Below, piece by piece: positions 27,036-36,001 of a DNA stretch of 64,000 nt. Under the pieces are notes generated by a model that worked only from the letters and a program-made list of their open reading frames with translations, did no database searches and was not told where the DNA came from. Numbering within the stretch: position 1 is the first letter of the stretch; each line of letters begins with the position of its first letter. A program made the translations under genes and the position numbers. The stretch lies in contig NZ_JADBEK010000001.1 in the NCBI RefSeq assembly GCF_014873145.1, positions 2,418,001 to 2,482,000 of the forward strand, in the 5' to 3' direction. The DNA is from Nonomuraea angiospora. Lineage in GTDB: Bacteria; Actinomycetota; Actinomycetes; Streptosporangiales; Streptosporangiaceae.

Positions 27036-27638
27036 TCAGGTGACGGATCGCGCCACCAGTGCGATGGCCTCTCTCATGGCATTCCGTACCTCGGCGGGTC
27101 CGTCGCCGCGCTGCAGCGCTGTCACGGCGGACGCGCTGACCGCGCCCACCATCGCGCCGACCAGGGCGGAGGCTGTGATCGCGTCGAGTCTGTCGGGGAA
27201 TGCCCGCAGCAGCGCCTGGGCCAGTTCGGCCTGCGCGGTGAGGTAACGCTGCAGCAGCCGGGCCTGCAGCGCCGGCACCGAGGCCGCCAGCCGTGTCCGA
27301 AGCGCTGCCAGTCCGCTAGAGAGGTCGCTGTCCCAGGCGTTGGCGATCATCTGGTCCATTGCCCGCACCAGCAACTCGGGCAGCCGTTCCTCGGCGCGGC
27401 GCTCGGCGATTGTCTGCAGCGCCAGGTCGACGCGCAGGTCGGCGTCGGCCAGGAGCACGTCCTCCTTGGCCTGGAAGTGGAGGAAGAAGGTGCGGGGGGA
27501 CACCTCCGCGGCGTCTGCGATCTCAGCCACGGTCACGTGGTCGTAGCCCTTGTTCTCGAACAGGCGAACCGCCGCCTCGATCAGTGCCTGCCGGGTGCGC
27601 TGCTTCTTGCGCTCCCGCAGTCCGAGTTTCTCCACCAT
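27036..27638 (-). CDS. TetR-family regulator (transposon cargo)
   Basis: 200 residues from ATG 27638. N-terminal HTH (RERKKQRTRQALIEAAVRLF ... TVAEIADAAEVSPRTFFLHF) and a helical ligand domain with the MftR-like C-terminal form. Longer in-frame starts are possible but run into the operator region. Divergent from the SDR gene with palindromes between them, so it probably represses both. Confidence 0.92.
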   Translation of the reverse strand: MVEKLGLRERKKQRTRQALIEAAVRLFENKGYDHVTVAEIADAAEVSPRTFFLHFQAKEDVLLADADLRVDLALQTIAERRAEERLPELLVRAMDQMIANAWDSDLSSGLAALRTRLAASVPALQARLLQRYLTAQAELAQALLRAFPDRLDAITASALVGAMVGAVSASAVTALQRGDGPAEVRNAMREAIALVARSVT

Positions 27639-27652
27639 GCGGGGCAGTTTAT

Positions 27653-27693
27653 TGCATCTTCCGAATTGATGCATACTATGAATTGCTACATAG
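27653..27693. promoter_or_regulatory. operators between divergent TetR and SDR genes
   Basis: Two inverted repeats lie in the 81-base gap. TGCATC (27653-27658) pairs with GATGCA (27668-27673), spacer 9. CTATG (27676-27680) pairs with CATAG (27689-27693), spacer 8. The tandem sites and AT-rich sequence fit TetR operators overlapping the promoters. Confidence 0.6.
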
Positions 27694-27719
27694 ACTGTAG
27701 TCATTGAAGGGTGGTCATC

Positions 27720-28718
27720 ATGGGAAGTCTGGACGGACGCGTCGTCCTCATCACCGGAGCAGGGCGCGGCATCGGGCGAGAGGAGGCATTGTTCTTCGCC
27801 GCCGAAGGCGCCAAGGTCGTCGTCAACGACCCCGGCGTAGCCATCGACGGCACAGGCGGCGATGCCGGCGTGGCAGCGAAGGTCGTCGAGGAGATCACTG
27901 CCCGCGGCGGGCAGGCCGTGCCCAACACCGACAGCGTCGCCGACTGGAACGGCGCCCGCCGCATGGTGGAGACGGCACTACAGTCTTTCGGCGACCTGCA
28001 TGTAGTGGTCAACAACGCGACCGTCGAACGGAACATGGGTCTGACCGACCTGTCGGAGGAGGACTTCGACGACGTCCTGACCGTCAAGCTCAAGGGCACC
28101 TTCGCGGTGACGCACTGGGCGGCCCGCCACTGGCGTGACCAGTTCCACGCAGGGGTCCACGCCGACCGCGCCGTCGTCAACACCTCCTCCGGCTCCGGGC
28201 TGCTCAACCCGCTGCCCGCGCAGGTCTCCTACGCGGCGGGTAACGCCGGAGTCGCGGCGCTGACCACCGTGGCGGCCCTCGAACTCGGCCGGTACGGCGT
28301 GCGGGTCAACTGCATCTCGCCCTCGATGGCCCGCACCAGGCTCACCCTCGCCGTTCCCGGCATGAGTCAGGAACCGCCGGCGGGCCGGTTTGACCCCCTG
28401 AGCCCCGCTGTCAACGCGCCTGTTGCCGCCTACCTGGCCAGTTCAGCCTGCCCGCTCACCGGCCAGGTGCTGTCGGTGCGGGGCGGGACGGTCGCGGTCA
28501 ATCGCGGCTGGTCCCTCGGCGGCCATATCCACAAAGACGGGCTGTGGAGCGTGGAGGAACTGGCCGAGAGGGTGAAGGAGTTGCCGATGGACGACCCGTT
28601 CGACAAGCTCGCCCAAGCCCTGACTGGCGCGCTCGGCACCGTGGGACGCGCCCAGCTCCAGGAGATGATCAACGCCTTGCTTGACCAGGGAGGCGAGACC
28701 GGCACGGCCTCCACATGA
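27720..28718 (+). CDS. SDR-family protein with altered catalytic Lys (transposon cargo)
   Basis: About 332 residues from ATG 27720 (GAAGGG 8 bases upstream). Rossmann motif TGAGRGIG, NNA at the usual NNAG site, catalytic Ser in TSSGSGL and Tyr171 in YAAGN. The YxxxK lysine position is Asn175. Overall it resembles the multifunctional-enzyme-2 / hydroxyacyl dehydrogenase subgroup, with a C-terminal extension (about 270-332) not seen in minimal SDRs. Loss of the Lys would normally cripple dehydrogenase activity, so it may use another chemistry or be a binding protein. Confidence 0.88.
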   Translation: MGSLDGRVVLITGAGRGIGREEALFFAAEGAKVVVNDPGVAIDGTGGDAGVAAKVVEEITARGGQAVPNTDSVADWNGARRMVETALQSFGDLHVVVNNATVERNMGLTDLSEEDFDDVLTVKLKGTFAVTHWAARHWRDQFHAGVHADRAVVNTSSGSGLLNPLPAQVSYAAGNAGVAALTTVAALELGRYGVRVNCISPSMARTRLTLAVPGMSQEPPAGRFDPLSPAVNAPVAAYLASSACPLTGQVLSVRGGTVAVNRGWSLGGHIHKDGLWSVEELAERVKELPMDDPFDKLAQALTGALGTVGRAQLQEMINALLDQGGETGTAST

Positions 28719-28880
28719 CGCGAAGGCGCACCGACCGGACCGCGTGCTCAGTCTCGCGGTCCGGGGACGGATGCGCTCGGCTCCAACACGGCCACGAGAC
28801 CACAGCGGCGCTTTCGTTCCGCTTCTGCATCAGTCCCGCGCGTCAACACACATACTCGCAGGCAGCCTCAGCATTGCCCT
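28719..28880. other. non-coding gap inside the transposon
   Basis: About 160 bases between the convergent SDR and tnpC genes. No gene, hairpin or promoter stands out. Confidence 0.5.
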
Positions 28881-29519
28881 TCACCTGTTCGAACCTCGCC
28901 CCGGATCGCTGACGTCCGCGGTGGCCCGCTCGGCCTCCTGACGGCGCCTACTGTTCTCGATCATTAGCCGTTGGTTGAGGTTGCGTAGTGCAGCGAGATC
29001 GGCTTCTGCGGTGCGCAGCTCGGCGAGGGCCCGGTCACGTTCGCGACGGAGCTGCTCGATTGTTCCGTCCGCGTCGGATAGTTGCCCAGCGAGAACACCG
29101 GTGGCGGACCGTGCGAGTTCCTGGATACGCATGGCGCGCAGTTCGGCGCGAGCGATGTTCAGGTCGCGGCGTAGCTCAGCGTTCTGCTCGATGAGCATCG
29201 CGTTTTCGATGACCAGGGCAGCCTCGTGCTCAGTGCGGGTAGCAGCGGCGGCGCGGACGGCGTCGCCCTCAAGGTCAGCGCGGACTTTCGCGGCTTGTGC
29301 TTTGAGGTCGCGGTGTCGCTGGAGGTATTGGGCATTGACCTGGGCTCGGCGGGTGATCTCAGCGTCGCTGAGTGGAGTACGGGTTCGCCGCATGGTCGCG
29401 ATCACGGCGCTCACGCGGTCGCGGCAGCGCTGGCTCTCCGCGCGGCGGCGGGCGATGGCCGCATCCCGGCCAGCGTTCAGAATCTCCTCGCGTGCCGGCA
29501 TATCCGCGGGTGGGAACAT
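28881..29519 (-). CDS. tnpC: TnpC-like coiled-coil transposition protein (DUF6262 type)
   Basis: 212 residues, highly charged. N-terminal helix pair (AREEILNAGRDAAIARRRAE ... ITRRAQVNAQYLQRHRDL), then a long coiled coil (about 75-205). In Tn554-type elements the third gene encodes a short protein of this type that assists or orients transposition. Directly abuts tnpB (stop and start adjacent), last gene of the trio. Symbol assigned by position and type. Confidence 0.8.
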   Translation of the reverse strand: MFPPADMPAREEILNAGRDAAIARRRAESQRCRDRVSAVIATMRRTRTPLSDAEITRRAQVNAQYLQRHRDLKAQAAKVRADLEGDAVRAAAATRTEHEAALVIENAMLIEQNAELRRDLNIARAELRAMRIQELARSATGVLAGQLSDADGTIEQLRRERDRALAELRTAEADLAALRNLNQRLMIENSRRRQEAERATADVSDPGRGSNR

Positions 29520-32132
29520 TCAGGCTCCGCGTGCTTGGGCGTCGAGGGTAATGGGGTCGAAGGTTGCCTGGTCAAGCCGCTGTTGGCGGGCCTTCAGAGC
29601 TTCGACCGGGATGAGGGTGGTGTAGCGGTCGCGGGCGGTGAGCCACTGTTCCACCTGGTGGCGTTCGTCGTCGGTCAGGCTGGTCAGGTCGGCTTCGCAT
29701 TTACTGATCAGCGTGTCGAGCTGGGCAATCTCCTCGGCCAAGAGGCGCAGGTTGGCGTCGGTGAGCGGCCCTGCGCGCAGTATGGTTCCGTAGCTGGCTT
29801 GGAGCCGGGCCAGATGCTCGGCCTTGGCCTGGCGCAGCTCTCTGAGCTGCGGGAGCTGGGTGAAGTCGGTACTGAAGAAATGGCAGGAGAAGCAGCGGTA
29901 GAACACCGGGCAGCCCTTGCCGTCCGCGCGGACGTTGTTCATCTCGTGGCAGGAGCCCCCGGGCACGGGAACTGAGCCGACCCCTGCCCGGTGGCGGGCG
30001 GCGTCGGACTCAGCGCGGGTCTGGGAGCGGATCCGGTCGCCGCTGAGGTCAAATCGGAAGCGGGCGGCGATGTCGTGGACTGCCTCGACCCGGCGGCGAT
30101 GAGAGACCCGGTAGTACACCTGCGTGGTGCTGGGCAGCTCGTGGCCCATGAGGACTTGAAGGACGTCGAGCGGAACGCCTGCGTCTGCGCGGAGCTGGGC
30201 GTAGGTGTGGCGAAATGCGTAGGCGAACACCCGGCGGCGGTCGAACGGTGCGCCGTCCTCGTCGAGCATCTCCGGGAGAGCCTGCATCCATGCTGCCAGC
30301 CAGTAGCCGACGGCCGATGACTCGTGCGGCCGGGTCCCGAACTGGTTGGCCCGCGTACGACGGGGCGTCGGGAACAACATCATCTCCGGATGCTGGGGCC
30401 TGCCCTCGTCGTCGAACCACTCCGGGTAAGTGCAGCGCAGGTAGTCCTGCTGCCGCTGGATCACCGCCGCGTCGGTGTCATGCAACGGCAGGACGTGACG
30501 ACGCCGGGTCTTCTGCATCCAGTAGGTCAGGAAGGGATACGTACGATCTTCGAAGGTGCCGTCGGCCCGCTCCACCGTGATGGTGTCGAAGTTCAGGCAG
30601 TCGAACGGCAGGTTGAAGATCTCCCAGGGTCGGCGGCCGATCCGGGCCTGGAGCTCGACCAGGTTCCGCGGGGCGCCCGGCGTCAGGAGTGCGAGCGCCT
30701 CCTCACGCAGGAGTTGCAGGTAGACCGTCTCGGGGAGCGCGTCTTCCGAGCGTCCTTCTTCTTCGCTGAACCCTCTGTCCTTTTCCGGCCAGGGTGGGAC
30801 CTCCTCGTCAGTGACATGAAGGTCGCCAGCGCCCTGCTCATGCAGCCACTGCCGATGGCGGTCAAAGGCATCCTTGAGAGCGCGGACGTAGTGCCAGTGA
30901 AGCTGAGCCGTCACGAGAAGGATTCGCGTGGGATCGGCGAGGCTGGGCAGCATTCGTTCAGCGATCATGGCCCGCCGCGGATTCGTCTCATCCATGTGCT
31001 GATAGTCCTCGCTGTCGCGTGCCCGTTCGGCGAACCACTCCAGGAAACCCATGACGCCAACGCGGCCCACGCTCCGCGCGGTGCGGCCTTGGTCGGGATG
31101 ATGGAGCCGCAGGTAGTAGGCGAACCAACGAAGCGCGTAACAGGCCTGCCGGACGCGGGTGGAGCTGGCGCCAGCGGCCGCCAGCGCCCACGCCTGTTCC
31201 TGCGCCAGATGCACCAGCCAAGGTGCCTGGATGTCGGTGAGGTGGACGTAGCCCTTCAGCCGCGGGTTCAACGTCCCTAGCCGGATCACGGTGCTACGCC
31301 GGGCCTTTTCCGGGCTATCGGCGAGACGCAGCAGAGCCCGCTTCCAGACGCGCAGGTAGGTGGTCGTCGTGCCACGTTCCGGCAGATCAGCCTCCAGCAG
31401 GTCGTCGACCCGGTGGACCCGGAGCCAGATGATCGCGGACTTCACCTGGTGGGGACTGAGACGGCCGCCGGCGCGCAACTGTTCTTGATAGCCGACCAGG
31501 ACCTGTCGCCGAACGGAGAGCTCAAGTCCCGACAGCGGGACCTCGTCCATGGCCGTCCAGACCGGATCGGCCTTCGCCGCCCAGGACGCCAGATCGGGCC
31601 GCCCCTCCACAACCGACCATTGCCGCTGGTGCGGCTTACACAGTCGAACCCCGCGCCAGGCGGCCATGCGTGTGCAGGTCGTTACCTGGCAGGTGCCAAA
31701 TCCGGGCCTAGGCTCTGGCCGTGTCGCCAGGTACTCCTCTGCGGTCAATCCGCACTTACGGGCCGTTGTAGTGCAAGTCTTGCACAGCCCTGCGGCCTCG
31801 GCCGGACGCTCGCATCCCACCGCGCAGGGCTTCTCCCCGTAGATGCGTCTCTCGGGCGGCGCCGGGGCGGTTGAGCACCACGCCGCGACATCCGGGGGGC
31901 TTCCGGCCTTGCGCCACGCGGCCAGGCAGCGTTGGCACAACCAAGGACTGCTCTCGGAAGGGCGCTCACAGGCCGGATGAAGACAGCGACGCAGAACATG
32001 CCACGGTTCTCCGGCCGGGAACCGAAGCAGGTCGGCCGCCTGATCCAGGCCGTGCGCGATCAGGTAGTCCCAGTCCGGCTCCAGAGCAGCGAGACGGGCT
32101 GCCGCGATCTCGCTGGTCGCTATCGCGATCAT
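29520..32132 (-). CDS. tnpB: TnpB-like tyrosine recombinase
   Basis: 870 residues, longer than TnpB of Tn554 (about 630). The N-terminal quarter has several Cys clusters (HPACERP, LCQRCLAAW, VGCERP, LCKTC, LCKPHQ), likely zinc fingers. The catalytic domain shows Arg in IGRRPWEIFNLP, FRHTYAQLR, LMGHELPSTTQVYYR (active Tyr). A further Cys/His cluster FYRCFSCHFF follows, then a helical tail. Start ATG 32132 overlaps the tnpA stop (ATGA). Confidence 0.9.
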   Translation of the reverse strand: MIAIATSEIAAARLAALEPDWDYLIAHGLDQAADLLRFPAGEPWHVLRRCLHPACERPSESSPWLCQRCLAAWRKAGSPPDVAAWCSTAPAPPERRIYGEKPCAVGCERPAEAAGLCKTCTTTARKCGLTAEEYLATRPEPRPGFGTCQVTTCTRMAAWRGVRLCKPHQRQWSVVEGRPDLASWAAKADPVWTAMDEVPLSGLELSVRRQVLVGYQEQLRAGGRLSPHQVKSAIIWLRVHRVDDLLEADLPERGTTTTYLRVWKRALLRLADSPEKARRSTVIRLGTLNPRLKGYVHLTDIQAPWLVHLAQEQAWALAAAGASSTRVRQACYALRWFAYYLRLHHPDQGRTARSVGRVGVMGFLEWFAERARDSEDYQHMDETNPRRAMIAERMLPSLADPTRILLVTAQLHWHYVRALKDAFDRHRQWLHEQGAGDLHVTDEEVPPWPEKDRGFSEEEGRSEDALPETVYLQLLREEALALLTPGAPRNLVELQARIGRRPWEIFNLPFDCLNFDTITVERADGTFEDRTYPFLTYWMQKTRRRHVLPLHDTDAAVIQRQQDYLRCTYPEWFDDEGRPQHPEMMLFPTPRRTRANQFGTRPHESSAVGYWLAAWMQALPEMLDEDGAPFDRRRVFAYAFRHTYAQLRADAGVPLDVLQVLMGHELPSTTQVYYRVSHRRRVEAVHDIAARFRFDLSGDRIRSQTRAESDAARHRAGVGSVPVPGGSCHEMNNVRADGKGCPVFYRCFSCHFFSTDFTQLPQLRELRQAKAEHLARLQASYGTILRAGPLTDANLRLLAEEIAQLDTLISKCEADLTSLTDDERHQVEQWLTARDRYTTLIPVEALKARQQRLDQATFDPITLDAQARGA

Positions 32133-33322
32133 GGAACATCATGCCCCTCGATGAGACGGCCACTGATCAGCGTCGCTGCTTCGACGATCCGTGCCGCCCC
32201 TGCGTGGCGGTAGATCTCTTGGGAGGCCAGGGCATCGTGGCCGAGGAGTCGTTGCAGCACGTCCCTTGCGATGTCCAGATCCGAGGCGGCAGCGCCAAAG
32301 GCGTGCCGGAGCATGTGCGGATGGATGTGGCGCAGCCCGGCCTTAGCGGCCAGGTCCACGACGATGCCGTAGATCCGCCGGGTACTCAACGGCTGCCCAG
32401 CGGCCGTGTGGGCCGGTCCGTCGAAGGACACGAACGCCCACGGACTCGTCGCCGCCGCTGGGATCGTCCGCCGCTCGTTCAGCCAGCCCGCGTACAGCAT
32501 CACCAACGGTCCTGGCACCGGCAGCACGTTGGTACTTCGTGACTTGCTGATCGCCCCGCGGGGATGGCCATCACGGCGGACAACGTGGAGATGAGGGCCG
32601 TGCCGATACGCGCACCCGGGGACTGTCCGGCCAGGCGGCACCAGGTGGATGTCCTCGCGACGGACGGCGGCGAGCTGACCGATGCGAAGGCCCAGTCCGG
32701 CAAGGAATCCCACCATGCAGGCGTCCCGCGCGGTCGCCACCTGCTCCAGCAATGCGGCGACCTCGTCGGCGGTAGCCTCCGGCGGTCCCAGATGGGCTGA
32801 GTAGCTCGGCCGTGCATCGACGCGCAGCCGAGGACGAAGCACCAGCGACCGTTCCCGCTCCCCATACGGCAGGCGGTCACCCTCAATAACCTCGAACAGC
32901 AGGCGCAAGACCTGATCATTAACCTCGCCGACATCCGCAGCATGCCGGTAAAACCCATGAATGGCAGCCAGGGCCGGCCCCAGCGCGGCATCGCTTGGCG
33001 CACGTCCTCGGCCCCTGCCCGGGTGAGCCCGCGGTGTGATCCGCCGCTCAATGAGATGCCCAGCAATGTCGCGAGCAGCTTCCTCCCACGTCAGGCCACG
33101 GCTTTGACGCCATCGCTCGAACCGTTTGAGGTGTCCGGCATAGGACTTGGTCGTCGACTCCGCTCGACCGCGCCCGAACCGTAAGTGACGCAGGTAATGA
33201 TCCATAGGCAGAACCGGAGCCAACGTGGGTCCGCTGAGCACCGTCCAGTAGGCCAGCCCCTGTCCTACCTCAACACGAGCGACGTCCGTCGGCCAAGGAT
33301 CGACAGTTACATCCCGTGACAC
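32129..33322 (-). CDS. tnpA: TnpA-like tyrosine recombinase/integrase
   Basis: 397 residues. N-terminal SAM-like DNA-binding domain (STTKSYAGHLKRFERW, about 55-130) and a catalytic domain with R213, H336, R339, H362 and nucleophile Y371 (HPHMLRHAFG; LLGHDALASQEIYRHA): a complete R-H-R-H-Y set. First gene of the tnpABC trio, nearest the right end of the element. GTG/ATG start at 33322 with a 146-base leader to the element end. Confidence 0.92.
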   Translation of the reverse strand: MSRDVTVDPWPTDVARVEVGQGLAYWTVLSGPTLAPVLPMDHYLRHLRFGRGRAESTTKSYAGHLKRFERWRQSRGLTWEEAARDIAGHLIERRITPRAHPGRGRGRAPSDAALGPALAAIHGFYRHAADVGEVNDQVLRLLFEVIEGDRLPYGERERSLVLRPRLRVDARPSYSAHLGPPEATADEVAALLEQVATARDACMVGFLAGLGLRIGQLAAVRREDIHLVPPGRTVPGCAYRHGPHLHVVRRDGHPRGAISKSRSTNVLPVPGPLVMLYAGWLNERRTIPAAATSPWAFVSFDGPAHTAAGQPLSTRRIYGIVVDLAAKAGLRHIHPHMLRHAFGAAASDLDIARDVLQRLLGHDALASQEIYRHAGAARIVEAATLISGRLIEGHDVP

Positions 33323-33441
33323 TTCGGTAACACTAGTGGCCTGCGCCTGTGGATGTGCGACGTTCGCACCTCCGACCCTGACAACTGAGGCTCGGCAGGA
33401 AGCCCGGTCACGTGTGGATCAATGCAGTTCGGCACGGCTCC

Positions 33442-33480
33442 ACCCACTGGGCTCCTGGTATGACAGGACTACCAGTGGGT
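33442..33480. repeat. subterminal inverted repeats at the transposon right end
   Basis: ACCCACTGG (33442-33450) and CCAGTGGGT (33472-33480) are perfect inverted arms. Nested inside and overlapping them are CTGGTA (33455-33460) and TACCAG (33470-33475). The octamer CTACCAGT (33469-33476) recurs in direct orientation near the left end (26854-26861). These could be recombinase arm sites or the terminator/operator of the tnpA leader. Confidence 0.5.
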
Positions 33481-33494
33481 CATAACCATGCTCT

Positions 33495-33507
33495 GGTTCA
33501 GAGAAGG
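33495..33507. other. right attachment junction of the Tn554-like element
   Basis: In the permease sense CCTTC-TCT-GAACC: the CCTTC arm continues from permease codons (GAG CTG CTG), the GAACC arm is element. Joined to the other junction, the empty site reads CCTTC-TCT-GAAGG and restores an open permease frame (P S L K V P Y). Confidence 0.8.
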
Positions 33508-33912
33508 CAGCAGCTCGGGGAAGGCCGAGGTGAGCGCGGCCACCCCGGCGGCGACCGAGACGGCGACGTTGAGCACGTAGTCGATGACCAGGGAGGCCCC
33601 CGCCACCAGGGAGGCCCGGCGGCCGAGGTAGGTCCTGGCCACCCCGTAGGCGCCGCCGCCGTCGGGGAAGGCGGCGATGACCTGCCGGTAGGAGAGGGTG
33701 AGCACGGCCAGCAGGCCCGCGATGGTCAGCGTGACCGGGATGGTGAACCCGAGCCCGGCGCCGCCCGCCAGGGCCAGCACCAGCACGATCGCCTCGGGCC
33801 CGTACGCCACCGACGCCATCGCGTCCAGGGACAGCGCGGCCAGCCCGCCGATGACGGACAGCCGATGCCGTTCACCGGTATCAGCGGGCTCCTTGGCGGT
33901 GGGAGTCTTCAC
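33496..33912 (-). pseudogene. APC-family permease, N-terminal part (split by transposon)
   Basis: GTG start at 33912. Cytoplasmic N-terminus then membrane helices typical of APC permeases (SVIGGLAALSLDAMASVAYG; YRQVIAAFPDGGGAYGVART; SLVAGASLVIDYVLNVAVSV). Native coding ends at ELLPS; the following residues up to a TAG at 33469 come from the transposon. The rest of the gene is at 25596-26812. It lies 9 bases downstream of an intact APC permease gene. Confidence 0.9.
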
Positions 33913-33921
33913 GAAGGCTGG

Positions 33922-35832
33922 TCAGCCGACGTGGACGCGCGGCCTGCGTTCCGGGTCCGGCTCGGCCTGCCGCAGGACCTCCCGGGTCAGCGGCGGGACG
34001 TCACCGCCGCCGAAGACCAGGTACCGCAGCATCGACACGACCGGATTGCCCTCGGTCCAGTGGAAGTAGATGTGCGGCACTCCCCCGGTCCGGTCGCGCA
34101 GGTAGAGCAGCAGCGCCGCCAGGGTGTTGGGCACGGCCGAGCTCTCGATGGTCAGGATCTTGTGGCCGTACCGCTCCTCGCCCTTGACGTGCAGCTCGGT
34201 CTCGAACTCCGAGGCGTCCGGCACCGAGACCTCCACGAACAGCACCGGCTCCGAGCTGCGCAGCCGATGGGTGGCCCACGTCTCGCGCAGCTTGTCGTTG
34301 TACTCGGCCTGGTCGCGCGCGTTCGGCTCGTTGGCGATCACGTGGATCTCACCGCACGCGTCGTTGACGAACCGCTCGGCCAGCGAATCCAGGTGCACCT
34401 CGGTGACCCGCAGCTCGGTGGAGCGGGTCGCCCGGGAGATCAACGAGGTGACGATGATCGCCGCGATGAAGAATGAGGCGATCTTGACGCCGTCCGGCCG
34501 CTCGATCACGTTGTCCACCAGGGTGTAGCCCAGCACGGCCGCGATGATCGCGAACCCGGCCGTCGCCCCCTGCTGGCGCTTCTTCCACGCCGACAGCGTC
34601 ACCGCCACGGCCGCCGACAGCATGAGCACGAGCACCCCGGTGGCGTACGCGCCGCCCTGGGCGTCCACGTCGGCGTCGAAGATGATCGTGATACCGAACG
34701 CGATCGCCGAGAACACCAGCACCAGCGGCCGGATCGCGCCCGTCCACTCCGGCGCCATGCCATAACGCGGCAGGTAGCGCGGCACCAGGTTGATCAGCCC
34801 GGCCATCGCCGAGGCCCCGGCGAACCACAGGATCGCGATCGTGGAGACGTCATAGGCGGTGCCGAACCAGTCGCCCAGATACTCGTGCGCCAGATAGGCC
34901 AGCGCCCGGCCGTTCGCCTTGCCACCGTCCTCGAACTCCTGGTGCGGGATGAGCACGGTGGTGACGAAGCTGGAGAAGACGAGGAACACGCTCATGATCA
35001 ACGCCGCGGTGGTCAGCAACCTGCGGGTGCCCTTCACCCGTTGCTCCATGTCACCCTTGACCACCGGCATCACCGCGACCCCGGTCTCGAAGCCGGACAT
35101 GCCCAAGGCCAGTTTCGGCATCACCAGCAGCGACAATCCGATCATGACGAGCGGGCTGGAGAAGTCCAGGCTCAGCGCGCGCTGCCAGTCCACCACGACC
35201 TGCGGCGCCTCCAGCACGTGCACGAGGGCCGTCGCGACCACGACCGCGTTCAGCGCCAGGTAGACGAAGACGAGCACCACGGCGATGCCGATCGCCTCGG
35301 TGAAGCCCATCAGGAACACGCCACCGAGCAGGGCCAGCAGCACCAGTGTCACGATGACCCGCTGGCCGGCCAGGAAATCCGGCACGAACGGGTTCTCCAG
35401 GATGTGCGCGGTCGCGTCCGCCGCCGACAGCGTCATCGTGATCACGAAGTCGGTGGCCGCGAAGCCGAGCAGGGCCAGCACGAACAGCTTGCCCCACCAC
35501 TGCGGCGCCAGCTTCTCCAGCATCGCGATCGAGCCCTGCCCGTACGGGCTCTCCACCGCGACCCTGCGATACACCGGCAGCGCCCCCAGCAGCGTGAGCG
35601 CCACCAGGAACAACGTGGCCAGCGGCGAGAGCAGCCCGGCCGCCAGCGCCGCGATGCCCGGCTGGTAGCCCAGCGTGGAGAAGTAGTCCACACCCGTCAG
35701 GCACATCACCCGCCACCACGAGTGCTTCGCGTGCGGGCCGTGCTCGATCTGCTTCCGGTCGGTCTGCAAACCCTCCAACAGCCAGGAACGCGCGGTCCCT
35801 TCCGTAGCGGCCGGCCGCTTCGCCAGCACCAT
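33922..35832 (-). CDS. APC-family amino acid/cation permease
   Basis: About 636 residues from ATG 35832 (GGAGGGG 8 bases upstream; an earlier GTG at 35841 would overlap that site). About twelve membrane helices, with [20 protein letters not shown] in helix 1 and [13 protein letters not shown] nearby, then a cytoplasmic tail of about 180 residues (from [18 protein letters not shown]) with a UspA/universal-stress-like or KUP-tail feel. Full length. Substrate not predictable from sequence. Co-directional with the broken paralogue-like permease downstream. Confidence 0.88.
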   Translation of the reverse strand: MVLAKRPAATEGTARSWLLEGLQTDRKQIEHGPHAKHSWWRVMCLTGVDYFSTLGYQPGIAALAAGLLSPLATLFLVALTLLGALPVYRRVAVESPYGQGSIAMLEKLAPQWWGKLFVLALLGFAATDFVITMTLSAADATAHILENPFVPDFLAGQRVIVTLVLLALLGGVFLMGFTEAIGIAVVLVFVYLALNAVVVATALVHVLEAPQVVVDWQRALSLDFSSPLVMIGLSLLVMPKLALGMSGFETGVAVMPVVKGDMEQRVKGTRRLLTTAALIMSVFLVFSSFVTTVLIPHQEFEDGGKANGRALAYLAHEYLGDWFGTAYDVSTIAILWFAGASAMAGLINLVPRYLPRYGMAPEWTGAIRPLVLVFSAIAFGITIIFDADVDAQGGAYATGVLVLMLSAAVAVTLSAWKKRQQGATAGFAIIAAVLGYTLVDNVIERPDGVKIASFFIAAIIVTSLISRATRSTELRVTEVHLDSLAERFVNDACGEIHVIANEPNARDQAEYNDKLRETWATHRLRSSEPVLFVEVSVPDASEFETELHVKGEERYGHKILTIESSAVPNTLAALLLYLRDRTGGVPHIYFHWTEGNPVVSMLRYLVFGGGDVPPLTREVLRQAEPDPERRPRVHVG

Positions 35833-36001
35833 AACGGGCACCCCTCCGTAAAGACCGCATCAAGCCGCATCGCACACTACTCAGCACAGAAGGGACATTG
35901 GCGGGGCGAGGGCGTCAAGAAAACGTATAAATTGGCCGGCCCGCAAAGATCACTTCCGGCCTGGCTGCTGGAGGAGGGGGCCAGGCGCGCACGACATCAG
36001 C
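35833..36001. other. intergenic region, permease leader
   Basis: 169 bases between the ebo-like operon end and the permease start. It is relatively AT-richer (AAACGTATAAATTGG at about 35920). No riboswitch fold or clear -35/-10 was recognised. Confidence 0.4.

Larger units (their letters stand above)
26814..33501 (-). mobile_element. Tn554-like transposon (tnpA-tnpB-tnpC plus TetR and SDR cargo)
   Basis: About 6.7 kb inserted in an APC permease gene. It holds three overlapping or abutting leftward genes: two tyrosine recombinases (397 and 870 residues) and a short coiled-coil protein, the TnpA-TnpB-TnpC trio known from Tn554. Beyond tnpC lie a TetR gene and an SDR gene as cargo, the same relative position as spc/ermA in Tn554. 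Both ends show the inverted motif CCTTCnnnGAACC, with no target duplication beyond the shared 9-base TTC-N3-GAA core. Base composition is visibly less GC-rich than the flanks. Confidence 0.88.

Noticed and set aside
35833..36001. Riboswitch in the leader of the APC permease
   Set aside because: Region is short and no conserved riboswitch core (for example ydaO-like) could be recognised.
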